A program made the position numbers and the translations under genes. Source: Spirosoma sp. (GTDB lineage: Bacteria; Bacteroidota; Bacteroidia; Cytophagales; Spirosomataceae). Taken from it: 8,025 nucleotides of DNA. Under the pieces are notes generated by a model. The model was given only the letters and a program-made list of their open reading frames with translations, was not told the origin of the DNA and ran no database searches. The DNA lies in assembly GCA_028288385.1 (NCBI GenBank), contig JAQBNX010000375.1, positions 1 to 8,025 of the forward strand. The letters are read 5' to 3'. Shown one piece after another: positions 1-7,500 of this stretch. The number at the start of each line of letters is the position of its first letter. The stretch's first letter is position 1.

Positions 1-1025
1 ATTTCCTGTATAACCAACTCTTTAATGTCGAATTTAACAGCCAATACGAGGTGGTCCCAGATGGTGGTTCCGTAAATAAGGGTTGTTGCCGACGTAACGA
101 CGACACCAATAAATGAGAACAGAGTCATGGCCGGGGGTAGGCCAATAATCTGCCCCTTCACCTGGGCTTTCTGACTTATGGCATAGCGGGTAAAATCGGG
201 GATGTTTAGGGACAGCGTAGCCCAGAAACCAACCATACCAGTTAGCGCCGGAAAGAAAAATGCCCAGAAAGCGGCCGACGACGTGAATTTTGACGGTTGC
301 TCCAGAATGGGACCAAGCCCATTGCCGGCAGAAATGGCCCACCAGAGTAGAGCCAGTGCGGCCACAGGCAGGAAGAACGCTTTGAAAACAAGTAGCTTCT
401 TAATGCTTTCGACGCCTAGATAGACGACATACATATTCAACAGCCAGAATAAAAAAAAACAGATAGCCGGACCAGTTTGCAAACCAAATGACTGGGGAAA
501 AACGGGCGGCAGCGTCTCCAGCGAAGGAATCCATAACCGAAGCATCTGATAGATGGAAAAGCCCCCAATCCAAGTCTGGATACCAAACCAGCCGCACGCT
601 ACAATGGCACGTAGCAGAGCGGGAATGTTGGCCCCTCGGGTTCCAAAACTGGCTCTCACCAAAACAGGAAACGGAATGCCGTATCTCGCGCCCGCATGCC
701 CATTCAAGACCATGGGAATCAATACGATGGTATTGCCCAGAAAAATGGTAAGAATAGCCTGCCACCAGTTCATGCCACCCTCAATAAGCGAACTGGCCAT
801 CATATACGTTGGAATACACAAGCTCATACTGATCCACAAGGCGGCATAATTCCACGTATTCCAGGTACGTCTGGAAGTGGGTATAGGCGCTAAATCCTCG
901 CTGTACAGCGCTGATGAGGCGTCTACGGCTGTTTCAGTTGGTTTCTGTTTACCTGTCACGATAGTTCGCCGTTTATTAAATAGGCCTGATCTTCCAGTAG
1001 TATCAGTAAGTGATTTGTCGTTCAT
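1..1025 (-). CDS. NCS1-family nucleobase/hydantoin-type cation symporter (3' end beyond window)
   Basis: Inner-membrane permease of the nucleobase:cation symporter-1 family (uracil, allantoin, hydantoin and cytosine transporters). Translating from ATG 1025 gives 341 residues with no stop before the left edge; family members are usually about 450-500 aa, so the last third is missing. After a hydrophilic tail of about 45 residues comes the family signature LYSEDLAPIP (40-49), then about seven membrane segments (roughly 57-80, 88-108, 134-163, 187-206, 211-232, 251-275, 296-322). Strong family blocks are IPTYMMASSLIEGGMNWWQA (71-90), RYGIPFPVLVRASFG (114-128), ANIPALLRA (132-140), ACGWFGIQTWIGG (143-155) and LNIPDFTRYA (273-282). 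W146 and Q150 match the Trp117/Gln121 hydantoin-binding pair of Mhp1; W268 is a plausible counterpart of its Trp220. The start lies only 6 bp after the aminotransferase stop (TAA TCAGTC ATG), so the genes are probably cotranscribed and translationally coupled. Exact substrate (uracil, thymine, hydantoin, allantoin) cannot be read from sequence; family is near certain. Confidence 0.93.
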   Translation of the reverse strand, partial: MNDKSLTDTTGRSGLFNKRRTIVTGKQKPTETAVDASSALYSEDLAPIPTSRRTWNTWNYAALWISMSLCIPTYMMASSLIEGGMNWWQAILTIFLGNTIVLIPMVLNGHAGARYGIPFPVLVRASFGTRGANIPALLRAIVACGWFGIQTWIGGFSIYQMLRLWIPSLETLPPVFPQSFGLQTGPAICFFLFWLLNMYVVYLGVESIKKLLVFKAFFLPVAALALLWWAISAGNGLGPILEQPSKFTSSAAFWAFFFPALTGMVGFWATLSLNIPDFTRYAISQKAQVKGQIIGLPPAMTLFSFIGVVVTSATTLIYGTTIWDHLVLAVKFDIKELVIQE

Positions 1026-1031
1026 GACTGA

Positions 1032-2378
1032 TTAAACGACGTGCTCGTCGGCAATTTTTAAGGCTTCGCTGATGATCGACAGCCCCTCATCCACCTGTTC
1101 TTTGGTGACGCATAGGGGAGGAGCCACGAATACGTAACTCCAGCGAACGAAGGTGTACATACCCAGTTCTTTAATTTTGGCGGCTACTTTGCTCATGACG
1201 GCCATTTCGTCCGGCTTCGCGTTGAACGGCGCCATGGGTTCTTTTGTCGTTCGATTCCTGACCAGTTCAAAGCAGCCTAATAGCCCGGTGGTTCTAAAAT
1301 CACCAATGCTCGGATGCTTCTGCTTCAAAAGATCAGCCTGGGCGGCAACGTAATTTCCCATTTGGACCGCATTCTCAATCAGGTTATCCTCCTCATAAAT
1401 TTTCAGGGTTTCGAGGGCAGCCGCGCAACTAACCGGGTGCGCCGAATAGGTCATGCCGGTTGCCAGCAACGTATCGTCATACCGGGAAGCAATCTGGTCT
1501 GTAACCATGAGGCAGCCAAAAGGCAGGTAGCCCGATGTGATTCCTTTGGCCATCGTTACCATATCGGGTACAATGCCGTGGTGCTGAAAGCCAAACCATT
1601 TGCCTGTCCGACCGAACCCGCTCATCACTTCGTCAATAATTAAGAGAATGCCGTGGGTATCACAGATTTTCCTGACGGCGGCTAAGTAGCCCTGGGGATA
1701 TTGCAGACAACCCGACGTGCCCGACTCGCCCTCCAGCAGCATAGCCGCAATGTTACCGGGTCCTTCATAGGCAATGATCCGTTCCAACTGGGCCACTGAA
1801 TCGGGCAGCATACTGGCTTGGTCGTGATTCCAGCGGTAGCGGTACGGAATGTCGATGTGAACAAAGTTGGGAGCCTGTTGCGAATCGTCGGGCAGTTTGC
1901 GGGGGTCGCCACCGGCCGACAGCGTGCCATACGTAGCGCCATGATACGATTGATACCGACTCAGAATTTTGTGCCGCCCGGTATATAAACGAGCCAGTTT
2001 GATGGCAGCCTCAATGGACGTAGCACCACATAGGGTGAAGAACGCTTTGTTTAAATCGCCGGGGCAGATTTCGGCTAGTTTTTTACCTAACTCGCCCCGC
2101 ACCTTTGTGACGCAATAGGGCGTCACATAGCTAACCTCCTGCATTTGCCGAACAACGGCATCCGTAATTCGCTGATCACCGTGACCAATGTTCACGTTCA
2201 TCAGGCCCGATGAAAAGTCGATGTACCGTTTGTCATCGTAATCATACAGGTAAACGCCTTTGGCGTATTTTACCGGAATGGGCGAAATCCCTTTTTGTTT
2301 GCTCCACGCAAACACGGTGTAATCAAAATTATCCTGAAGAACTTCGTCGGTTTCGGAGTGGGTTAGGGTGTCGAGCAT
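1032..2378 (-). CDS. PLP-dependent class III aminotransferase, probable beta-alanine/omega-amino acid aminotransferase
   Basis: Cytosolic fold-type I class III aminotransferase of 448 residues, the normal family length. Visible landmarks: N-terminal FAWSKQKGISPIPV (23-36), the DFSSGLMNVNIGHG block (54-67), SYHGAT (144-149) with the aromatic/His pair stacking on the cofactor, IIDEVMSGFGRTGKWF (247-262) with D249 pairing with the pyridine nitrogen, and TMAKGITSGYLPFG (275-288) with K278 as the Schiff-base lysine, then TYSAHP (310-315). The family transfers an amino group from an omega- or beta-amino acid (or taurine) to pyruvate or 2-oxoglutarate. The overall pattern is closest to the taurine/omega-amino-acid branch. 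It sits 36 bp after a CoA-acylating semialdehyde dehydrogenase and 6 bp before an NCS1 transporter, so I infer beta-alanine and/or beta-aminoisobutyrate as amino donors, feeding a semialdehyde to its neighbour. Odd points: the phosphate-loop region reads CGATSIEAA instead of the usual SGSEANE-like motif, and the E-P motif reads EGESGTSG. There is no Shine-Dalgarno before ATG 2378. Family very sure, substrate inferred. Confidence 0.93.
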   Translation of the reverse strand: MLDTLTHSETDEVLQDNFDYTVFAWSKQKGISPIPVKYAKGVYLYDYDDKRYIDFSSGLMNVNIGHGDQRITDAVVRQMQEVSYVTPYCVTKVRGELGKKLAEICPGDLNKAFFTLCGATSIEAAIKLARLYTGRHKILSRYQSYHGATYGTLSAGGDPRKLPDDSQQAPNFVHIDIPYRYRWNHDQASMLPDSVAQLERIIAYEGPGNIAAMLLEGESGTSGCLQYPQGYLAAVRKICDTHGILLIIDEVMSGFGRTGKWFGFQHHGIVPDMVTMAKGITSGYLPFGCLMVTDQIASRYDDTLLATGMTYSAHPVSCAAALETLKIYEEDNLIENAVQMGNYVAAQADLLKQKHPSIGDFRTTGLLGCFELVRNRTTKEPMAPFNAKPDEMAVMSKVAAKIKELGMYTFVRWSYVFVAPPLCVTKEQVDEGLSIISEALKIADEHVV

Positions 2379-2414
2379 GAGGCAACGCGTTAAGGGTCAG
2401 ATGTATCTTTACAA

Positions 2415-3878
2415 TTAGCACATCCAGTTAATGCCAGCTTCGGGGTTCCACTTGATGGTGCTTTTCTTGAGCTTCGTCCAGAATTCGATGGAGCTTTTGC
2501 CCGTAATATCGCCCACCCCAAACCGACTCTCGTTCCAGCCGCCAAACGAGAAAGGCTCGCGCGGAACCGGCACGCCCACGTTAACGCCCACCATGCCGGC
2601 ACTGGCTTTGTCCAGCACGTAGCGAGCCATGCCGCCATTTTGCGTGAAAACGGACGCTGCATTTCCGTAAGGATTGGCATTCTCAATGGCCAGGGCTTCG
2701 TCTACCGTGTTGGTGCGCATGATGCTGATGACAGGCCCGAAAATTTCTTCCTGCGCAATGGCCATATCGGGCCGGACGTAATCAATGACCGTTGGACCCA
2801 CATACGTCCCGTTCTCTTTCCCGTCCACTTGGGGATTGCGTCCGTCAACCAGCACTTTAGCGCCCTGGCTTTCCGCTTCGGAAATGTAGCGTTCGATTCT
2901 GTCTTTAGACTCCCGATTAATGACCGCACCCAGATTTTTGCCGGGTACAATCTTCTGTGCTTCTTCGCAAAGCTGCTCAATGATGTGATCGACGGGGCCA
3001 ACGGCCACCATGGCCGAAGCCGCCATGCAGCGCTGCCCCGCACAACCGGCCATCGACGCGGTAATATTTTGAGCCGTCATGCCCGGTATGGCGTCGGGCA
3101 AGACGATGAGGTGATTTTTGGCACCGCCCAAAGCCAGACAGCGTTTAAAATGGCTGGTTGCCCGCTGGTATACGAGTTTAGCCACTTTGGTCGATCCCAC
3201 GAACGAAACTGCTTCAATATCAGGATGGTCGCAGATGGCTTCAACCACCTCATGGTCACCATGCACTACGTTAAACACTCCTGCTGGTAACCCCGCTTCC
3301 TGCAGCAACGCAGCCAGCCGCCCCACGCTCAGAGGTACTTTTTCGGATGGTTTCAGGATCATGCAGTTGCCCAGGGCAATGGCATTGGGAATGGTCCAGT
3401 TGGGTACCATACTCGGAAAATTAAAGGGGACAATGCTGGCTACTACGCCCAGCGGAACGTGCTCGGTTCGGCATTCCACACCACGGCTCACTTCCAGAAT
3501 CTCGCCCGTCACAATTTGCGGTAATGAGCAGGCAAATTCGGCGAGTTCTGCACCTTTCTCTATTTCGGCAACGGCTTCTTCGTAGGTTTTGCCGTTCTCT
3601 TCCTGAACCAGGCTGGCCAATTCATTCAGGTTATTTTCCAGGAGCGTTTTATACCGAAAAAATACCTGTATTCTTTCTTTAATTGGCGTCCGGCTCCACG
3701 TAGCGTACGCCGTTTTGGCTGCCTGAACGGCCTGATCCAGATCGCTGGCAGTCGATAATGGGACCGTGGACAATTGCTTGCCATCCAAAGGCGAAATAAC
3801 GGCGAGTGTCTGATTACCATCACAAGCAGCGTCGACAAAACGACCGCCTATATAATTCTGAATGGCAGGATATTTCAT
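2415..3878 (-). CDS. mmsA: CoA-acylating (methyl)malonate-semialdehyde dehydrogenase
   Basis: Aldehyde dehydrogenase superfamily member, 487 residues, the usual length for MmsA/IolA. This family oxidises methylmalonate or malonate semialdehyde with NAD+ and CoA, losing CO2, to give propionyl-CoA or acetyl-CoA. Visible: N-terminal NYIGGRF (8-14), PFNFP (151-155) with N153 as oxyanion-hole Asn, KPSEK (176-180) with the NAD-binding Lys176, FVGST (226-230), ALGGAKNH (249-256), catalytic Cys284 in GQRCMA (281-286), and EEIFGP (377-382) with the ribose-binding Glu378. The general-base Glu of hydrolytic ALDHs (ELGG) is Ala249 here; its absence together with GAKNH is the hallmark of the CoA-acylating group. 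R283, next to the cysteine, is one of two arginines that hold the substrate carboxylate in B. subtilis IolA; the other aligns with Lys108 here. Start ATG 3878 fits the family N-terminus. First gene of the leftward operon, behind an AT-rich probable promoter. The mmsA symbol is by family; whether the substrate is methylated is not visible. Confidence 0.92.
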   Translation of the reverse strand: MKYPAIQNYIGGRFVDAACDGNQTLAVISPLDGKQLSTVPLSTASDLDQAVQAAKTAYATWSRTPIKERIQVFFRYKTLLENNLNELASLVQEENGKTYEEAVAEIEKGAELAEFACSLPQIVTGEILEVSRGVECRTEHVPLGVVASIVPFNFPSMVPNWTIPNAIALGNCMILKPSEKVPLSVGRLAALLQEAGLPAGVFNVVHGDHEVVEAICDHPDIEAVSFVGSTKVAKLVYQRATSHFKRCLALGGAKNHLIVLPDAIPGMTAQNITASMAGCAGQRCMAASAMVAVGPVDHIIEQLCEEAQKIVPGKNLGAVINRESKDRIERYISEAESQGAKVLVDGRNPQVDGKENGTYVGPTVIDYVRPDMAIAQEEIFGPVISIMRTNTVDEALAIENANPYGNAASVFTQNGGMARYVLDKASAGMVGVNVGVPVPREPFSFGGWNESRFGVGDITGKSSIEFWTKLKKSTIKWNPEAGINWMC

Positions 3879-3909
3879 GGTTTTGCTGTCGTTAGGGGTT
3901 GCTGCAATA

Positions 3910-3941
3910 GAGTCTATGCAAACTATAAATTATTTAGACTC
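3910..3941. promoter_or_regulatory. Perfect 7-bp inverted repeat upstream of the operon (candidate operator)
   Basis: GAGTCTA at 3910-3916 is exactly mirrored by TAGACTC at 3935-3941, with an 18-bp AT-rich spacer. Half-site centres are 25 bp apart. It lies 32-63 bp upstream of the dehydrogenase start codon at 3878, where an operator of a catabolic operon would be expected. No exact Bacteroidota -7 box (TAnnTTTG) is present; the minus strand has two near-matches, both TAGTTTG. No regulator gene is in the window. The repeat is seen; the regulatory role is inferred. Confidence 0.4.
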
Positions 3942-3947
3942 AAACTA
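3919..3947. repeat. Direct repeat CAAACTA, 22 bp apart, in the operon promoter region
   Basis: CAAACTA occurs at 3919-3925 and again at 3941-3947 (TAGTTTG on the transcribed strand). The start-to-start distance is 22 bp, about two helical turns, so both copies face the same side of the DNA. The copies interleave with the GAGTCTA/TAGACTC inverted repeat. They may be binding sites, or the TTTG ends may be parts of a -33/-7 promoter, though the spacing of about 15 bp between the first TTTG and TATAGTTTG does not fit the consensus well. Confidence 0.35.
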
Positions 3948-4012
3948 CTCGTTTTGAATATTTTATAGATCAGGAACTAGGATTATGGTGCAGATTCACT
4001 GTCTGGCGTATG

Positions 4013-4439
4013 ATCGGTATTTTGCGTTCGCATCCTGATTACAGAAGGTGGGATAGCTTATACCCAAATAACCGTCACTAGAACGGGTTGGTGAGTAGGG
4101 TAGGGCTGGAGATTAGTTGGACTGGCAGTCTCACAATGATTGAGGGAGATATGCGGGCTATCTAACTACTGCTAAAAATGGGGAGCTATGCCAGGGTTAT
4201 TCGCAGAAAGTTATGTTTAGCCATTGCCACTAGGCTAACTAGTGATTAGGAGTCTTCTTCGGGAGATTTGCGGAAGCTATGCTTAAGGCAATAAATATGT
4301 AACGCTCGGGCTTGCGGCATTCTGAGCTACTGTTATGGGCTGTGCTCGAATTATTTCTCGTATAGATGCTACTGAGTAGGACCAACGCTGGTAAAAACGG
4401 GTAAGAAGGGCCTTTTGAAACAGGCAATCGGTATGTTGC
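4013..4439 (+). repeat. Pair of 13-nt direct repeats bounding much of the intergenic region
   Basis: ATCGGTATTTTGC at 4013-4025 and ATCGGTATGTTGC at 4427-4439 match in 12 of 13 positions and lie 414 bp apart. They could be paired binding sites or the borders of an inserted segment; no terminal inverted repeats or transposase traces support insertion. Chance similarity cannot be excluded. Confidence 0.25.
4217..4244 (+). other. Two overlapping, mutually exclusive short hairpins
   Basis: TTAGCC (4217-4222) pairs with GGCTAA (4233-4238) across a 10-nt loop, and CACTAG (4228-4233) pairs perfectly with CTAGTG (4239-4244) across a 5-nt loop. The two stems share position 4233, and each places one arm in the other's loop, so only one can form at a time. 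There is no T-tract after either stem, so they are not intrinsic terminators. They lie about 265 bp upstream of the rightward start. Function unknown and possibly chance. Confidence 0.3.
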
Positions 4440-4487
4440 CTGATGATGATTGCAACACCAATCCAAACCCGTAAATTGCTGGCAACA
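4434..4487 (+). promoter_or_regulatory. Inverted and direct GCAACA repeats upstream of the rightward gene
   Basis: TGTTGCC at 4434-4440 is mirrored by GCAACA at 4452-4457 and by GGCAACA at 4481-4487. The last copy ends 21 bp before the chosen start codon at 4509. Such a triplet of half-sites in a leader region could bind a regulator of the large exported protein. No clear -7/-33 promoter boxes were found here. Confidence 0.25.
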
Positions 4488-4508
4488 ATCTATTTAATGC
4501 TGTTTCGA

Positions 4509-7500
4509 ATGAAAAAAGGTCCTATGAGTTTATTGGTAAATAATAAGGGTGTTTGGCTGTTTGGGCTGGCAGCCGCGCTTTGTTTAGCAGGCTATCAGAA
4601 CGAAAAAGATCCAATAGACCGCCGAATTAAACGAATGGCTCCTGAAAAAGCCGCGCAGTTAGCCAAAACGATTGAAGGCACCGTAACGCCAGAACTGGCC
4701 GAGGGTCTTACGCTACGTGTATGGGGGGTAGATTCGCTGGTTGCTGACCCCATTGCAATCGACATCGACGAAAATGGCCGGCTGTATTACACCCGAACCA
4801 ATCGGCAGAAAAACTCCGAATTTGATATCCGCAATCATCAGGATTGGGAAATCGAATCGAACCGACTGCAAAGTATAGAGGACAAACGGGCTTTCCTGCA
4901 TCGGGTTCTGTCGCCGGAAAACAGCAAGAAAAATGACTGGTTAAAAGATCTAAACGGTGATGGTTCCCATGATTGGCGGGACATGACCATTGAAAAGGAA
5001 AATGTCTATCGAATTGAAGACACGAATGGCGATGGCGTTGCTGATTTGTCTCAGCTCGTCGTCGATGACTTCCATGACGAAGTAACCGATGTGGCCGGGG
5101 GCGTTTTGAGCAATGGCGACGATCTGTATGTGGCCGTTGCACCCGATTTATGGCGCATGAAAGACAAAGACGGCGACGGCATCGCCGAAACGAAAACGTC
5201 TATTTCACATGGCTATGGCGTTCACGTGGGCTTTGGGGGCCATGGCATGTCAGGTATTGAGATGGGACCAGATGGTAAAATCTATTGGCAGATTGGGGAT
5301 ATTGGTTTTAATGGAAAAGGACTGGACGGAAAACAATGGGCCTACCCCAATAGTGGCGTGGTTGTGCGTTCAAATCCAGATGGCAGCGATTTTGAGGTAT
5401 TTGCCCATGGGGTTCGCAACACCCACGAATTCGTATTCGATCAATATGGTAACCTGATTAGTGAAGACAACGATGGCGACCACCCGGGTGAAAAAGAGCG
5501 GCTGGTCTACATTGTCAATGGCTCGGATACGGGCTGGCGTAGTAACTGGCAGTACGGAAAATACCGTGATACAGATAACAACGCTTATAAAGTATGGATG
5601 GATGAGCAGATGTATAAACCTCGTTTTGAGGGACAGGCGGCCTACATCACGCCAACCATTGCCAACTTCGTGAGTGGTCCGGCTGGTATGCGCTACAATC
5701 CGGGTACTGCCCTGAGTCCGGCCTACAAAAACAGTTTCTTCATCGCTGAGTTTGTAGGCAACCCCGCTCGCTCCGGCATCCATTCGTTTAAACTGAAACC
5801 GAAGGGTGCCTCATTCGAACTGGGCGAACAGAAAAAGATTTTGGGTGGCGTCCTGGCAACGGGAATTGACTTTGGTCCCGATGGTGCCTTATACGTAGCA
5901 GACTGGATCAATGGCTGGGATGCTAAAGACTACGGTCGCATCTGGAAACTGGACGATAAGGCAGGGGCTGCCTCGGCCGATCGCCAGCGTACCAAAACCC
6001 TGCTGGCCGAGAAATTTGGCACTCGATCCGAAACCGATTTAGGGCAGTTACTGAAGAATCCGGATATGCGCGTTCGGCAGAAGGCTCAGTTCGAATTAGC
6101 CAAACGTGGAGCTAAAGGGGCTGATATTTTCACCGCATCGATCAAACAAACCGATAACCAGCTGGCCCGCGTCCATGGTATCTGGGGTATTAGTCAACTG
6201 GCCCGGCAGGAGGCCCGCTATGGCCAACTCCTGATGCCCTTGCTTGGCGATAATGATCCTGAAATTCGCGCGCAGGCAGCCAAATGGTTAGGTGACGTTC
6301 GATACAAAGAAGCCGGTGCGGCTCTGATTCCGCTCTTAAAAGATGCGAATAGCCGGACCAGGTTCTTTGCTGCGGAGGCATTGGGCCGTATTGCTTATGA
6401 ACCCGCTATTCAGCCCCTCATTCAGTTGCTGGAAGCCAATAACGATGAAGATGCTTATATCCGGCATGCAGGAAGCCTGGCCCTGGCCCGGATTGGGAAA
6501 GCAGCACCTGTTGTAGCTTTGTCCAGCCATTCGTCGCGGGCAGTACGTATTGCCGCCGTCGTAGCGCTCCGGCGCATGAGCGATCCGGGTATTGGGGCTT
6601 TTCTGGCCGATGCCGATGAGTTTATCGTGACCGAAGCGGCTCGGGGTATAAACGATGACCTGTCTATTCCGGCCGCGTTGCCTGCGCTAGGCAAAGTCAT
6701 GAAAAACACGCGTTTCACCAGCGAAGCGCTGCTCCGGCGTTCTATCAACGCTAATTTGCGGGTAGGCACTCCCGAAGCCATGCAGATTTTGATTGACTAT
6801 GCGCAGAATGGGAGCAGCCCGGTAGCCATGCGCGCCGAAGCGATGGATGCCCTCAGTACGTGGGCGAAACCGTCATTGCTGGATCGGGTTGATGGGCGTT
6901 ACCGGGGCGTTATTGAACGGGATGCATCGATGCTGAAAAGCAGGACGGCTGGGATGTACACGAAATTGCTGACTGACTCAGAATTAAATTTACGGCTGAG
7001 TGCAGTTAAAGCCATTCAGAAACTTGGTTTGAAAGAGGCTGGTGAGGCTTTGTTCAGCCGGTTGAATGACGATAAAGAGGCCGTTGTGCGGATAGCCGCT
7101 TTACGGGCGCTAGCCTCCCTGAACGATGCGCAACAGAGCAAAGCCATTGAGGTTGCCCTGGCTGATAAAGAAAAGAGTGTACGGGTAGCCGGACTGGATC
7201 TGTTAACCAAAACCGATATGGCTAAAGACAGGATGGTGTCGCTGCTCTCTGATGTAATTGCTACGCGTACGACTGAGGAAAAGCAAGCTGCCCTGCTCAC
7301 CCTGGGAAAAATTCCGATAGCCAATTCAAAAAAGGTTTTTGATCAGCTATTGACCAACATGTCGGCGGGTACGCTGGCTCCCGAACTTCAATTGGAGTTA
7401 GAAGAAGCCATCGAAAGTAGTCATTCGCCTGAGTTACTGGCCCGGCATAAAGCAATCACATCGAAATTATCACCCAATGCCCTGGCCGCTACGTACAAGG

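Larger units (their letters stand above)
1..3878 (-). other. Probable catabolic operon: semialdehyde dehydrogenase, aminotransferase, NCS1 transporter
   Basis: Three same-strand genes have spacings of 36 bp (2379-2414) and 6 bp (1026-1031), with no terminator-like hairpin between them, so one transcript is likely. The order in transcription is dehydrogenase, aminotransferase, permease. Known biochemistry: reductive pyrimidine breakdown turns uracil into beta-alanine and thymine into beta-aminoisobutyrate; transamination yields malonate or methylmalonate semialdehyde, and an MmsA-type enzyme makes acetyl-CoA or propionyl-CoA. The permease family imports uracil, hydantoin or allantoin. The set therefore encodes uptake and the last two steps; dihydropyrimidine dehydrogenase, dihydropyrimidinase and beta-ureidopropionase are not in this window and would be expected downstream of the permease, left of position 1. 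Confidence 0.65.
3879..4508. other. Divergent intergenic region without a convincing gene
   Basis: About 630 bp separate two divergent transcription units. I see no tRNA, no protein with family resemblance and no open frame with a good start and recognisable composition; the longest frame (75 residues, minus strand, 4239-4466) matches nothing I know. The part near the leftward operon (about 3915-3970) is AT-rich and probably holds its promoter. The middle (about 4081-4160) is G-rich on the plus strand. The part near the rightward gene holds short inverted repeats. The length exceeds what two promoters need, so it could also hold a small RNA or a decayed gene, but nothing shows this. Confidence 0.6.

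Noticed and set aside
400..765. Minus-strand open frame of 121 codons and several plus-strand frames in 1-900
   Set aside because: They are shadows of the permease, whose frame (1025 down to 1) is continuous and carries unmistakable NCS1 motifs.
2640..3290. Plus-strand open frame of 216 codons
   Set aside because: It lies wholly antisense to the dehydrogenase gene and has no recognisable domain; long antisense frames are common opposite well-biased genes.
3915..3970. Search for an exact Bacteroidota promoter (TTTG then TAnnTTTG)
   Set aside because: Only TAGTTTG and TATAGTTTG variants are present, with wrong inner spacing, so I did not call a defined promoter.
4085..4120. G-rich tract with three GGG and several GG runs, possible G-quadruplex
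   Set aside because: Only three GGG runs with uneven loops, so at best a weak two-layer structure; no sign of function.
4239..4466. Minus-strand frame of 75 codons in the intergenic region
   Set aside because: Low-complexity Ser/Asn/Thr-rich middle, no known family, no start signal; it crosses the hairpin and repeat sites. A neighbouring 24-codon frame (4246-4320) is equally unsupported.
5370..5783. Minus-strand open frame of 137 codons
   Set aside because: Antisense to the propeller domain, no family resemblance.
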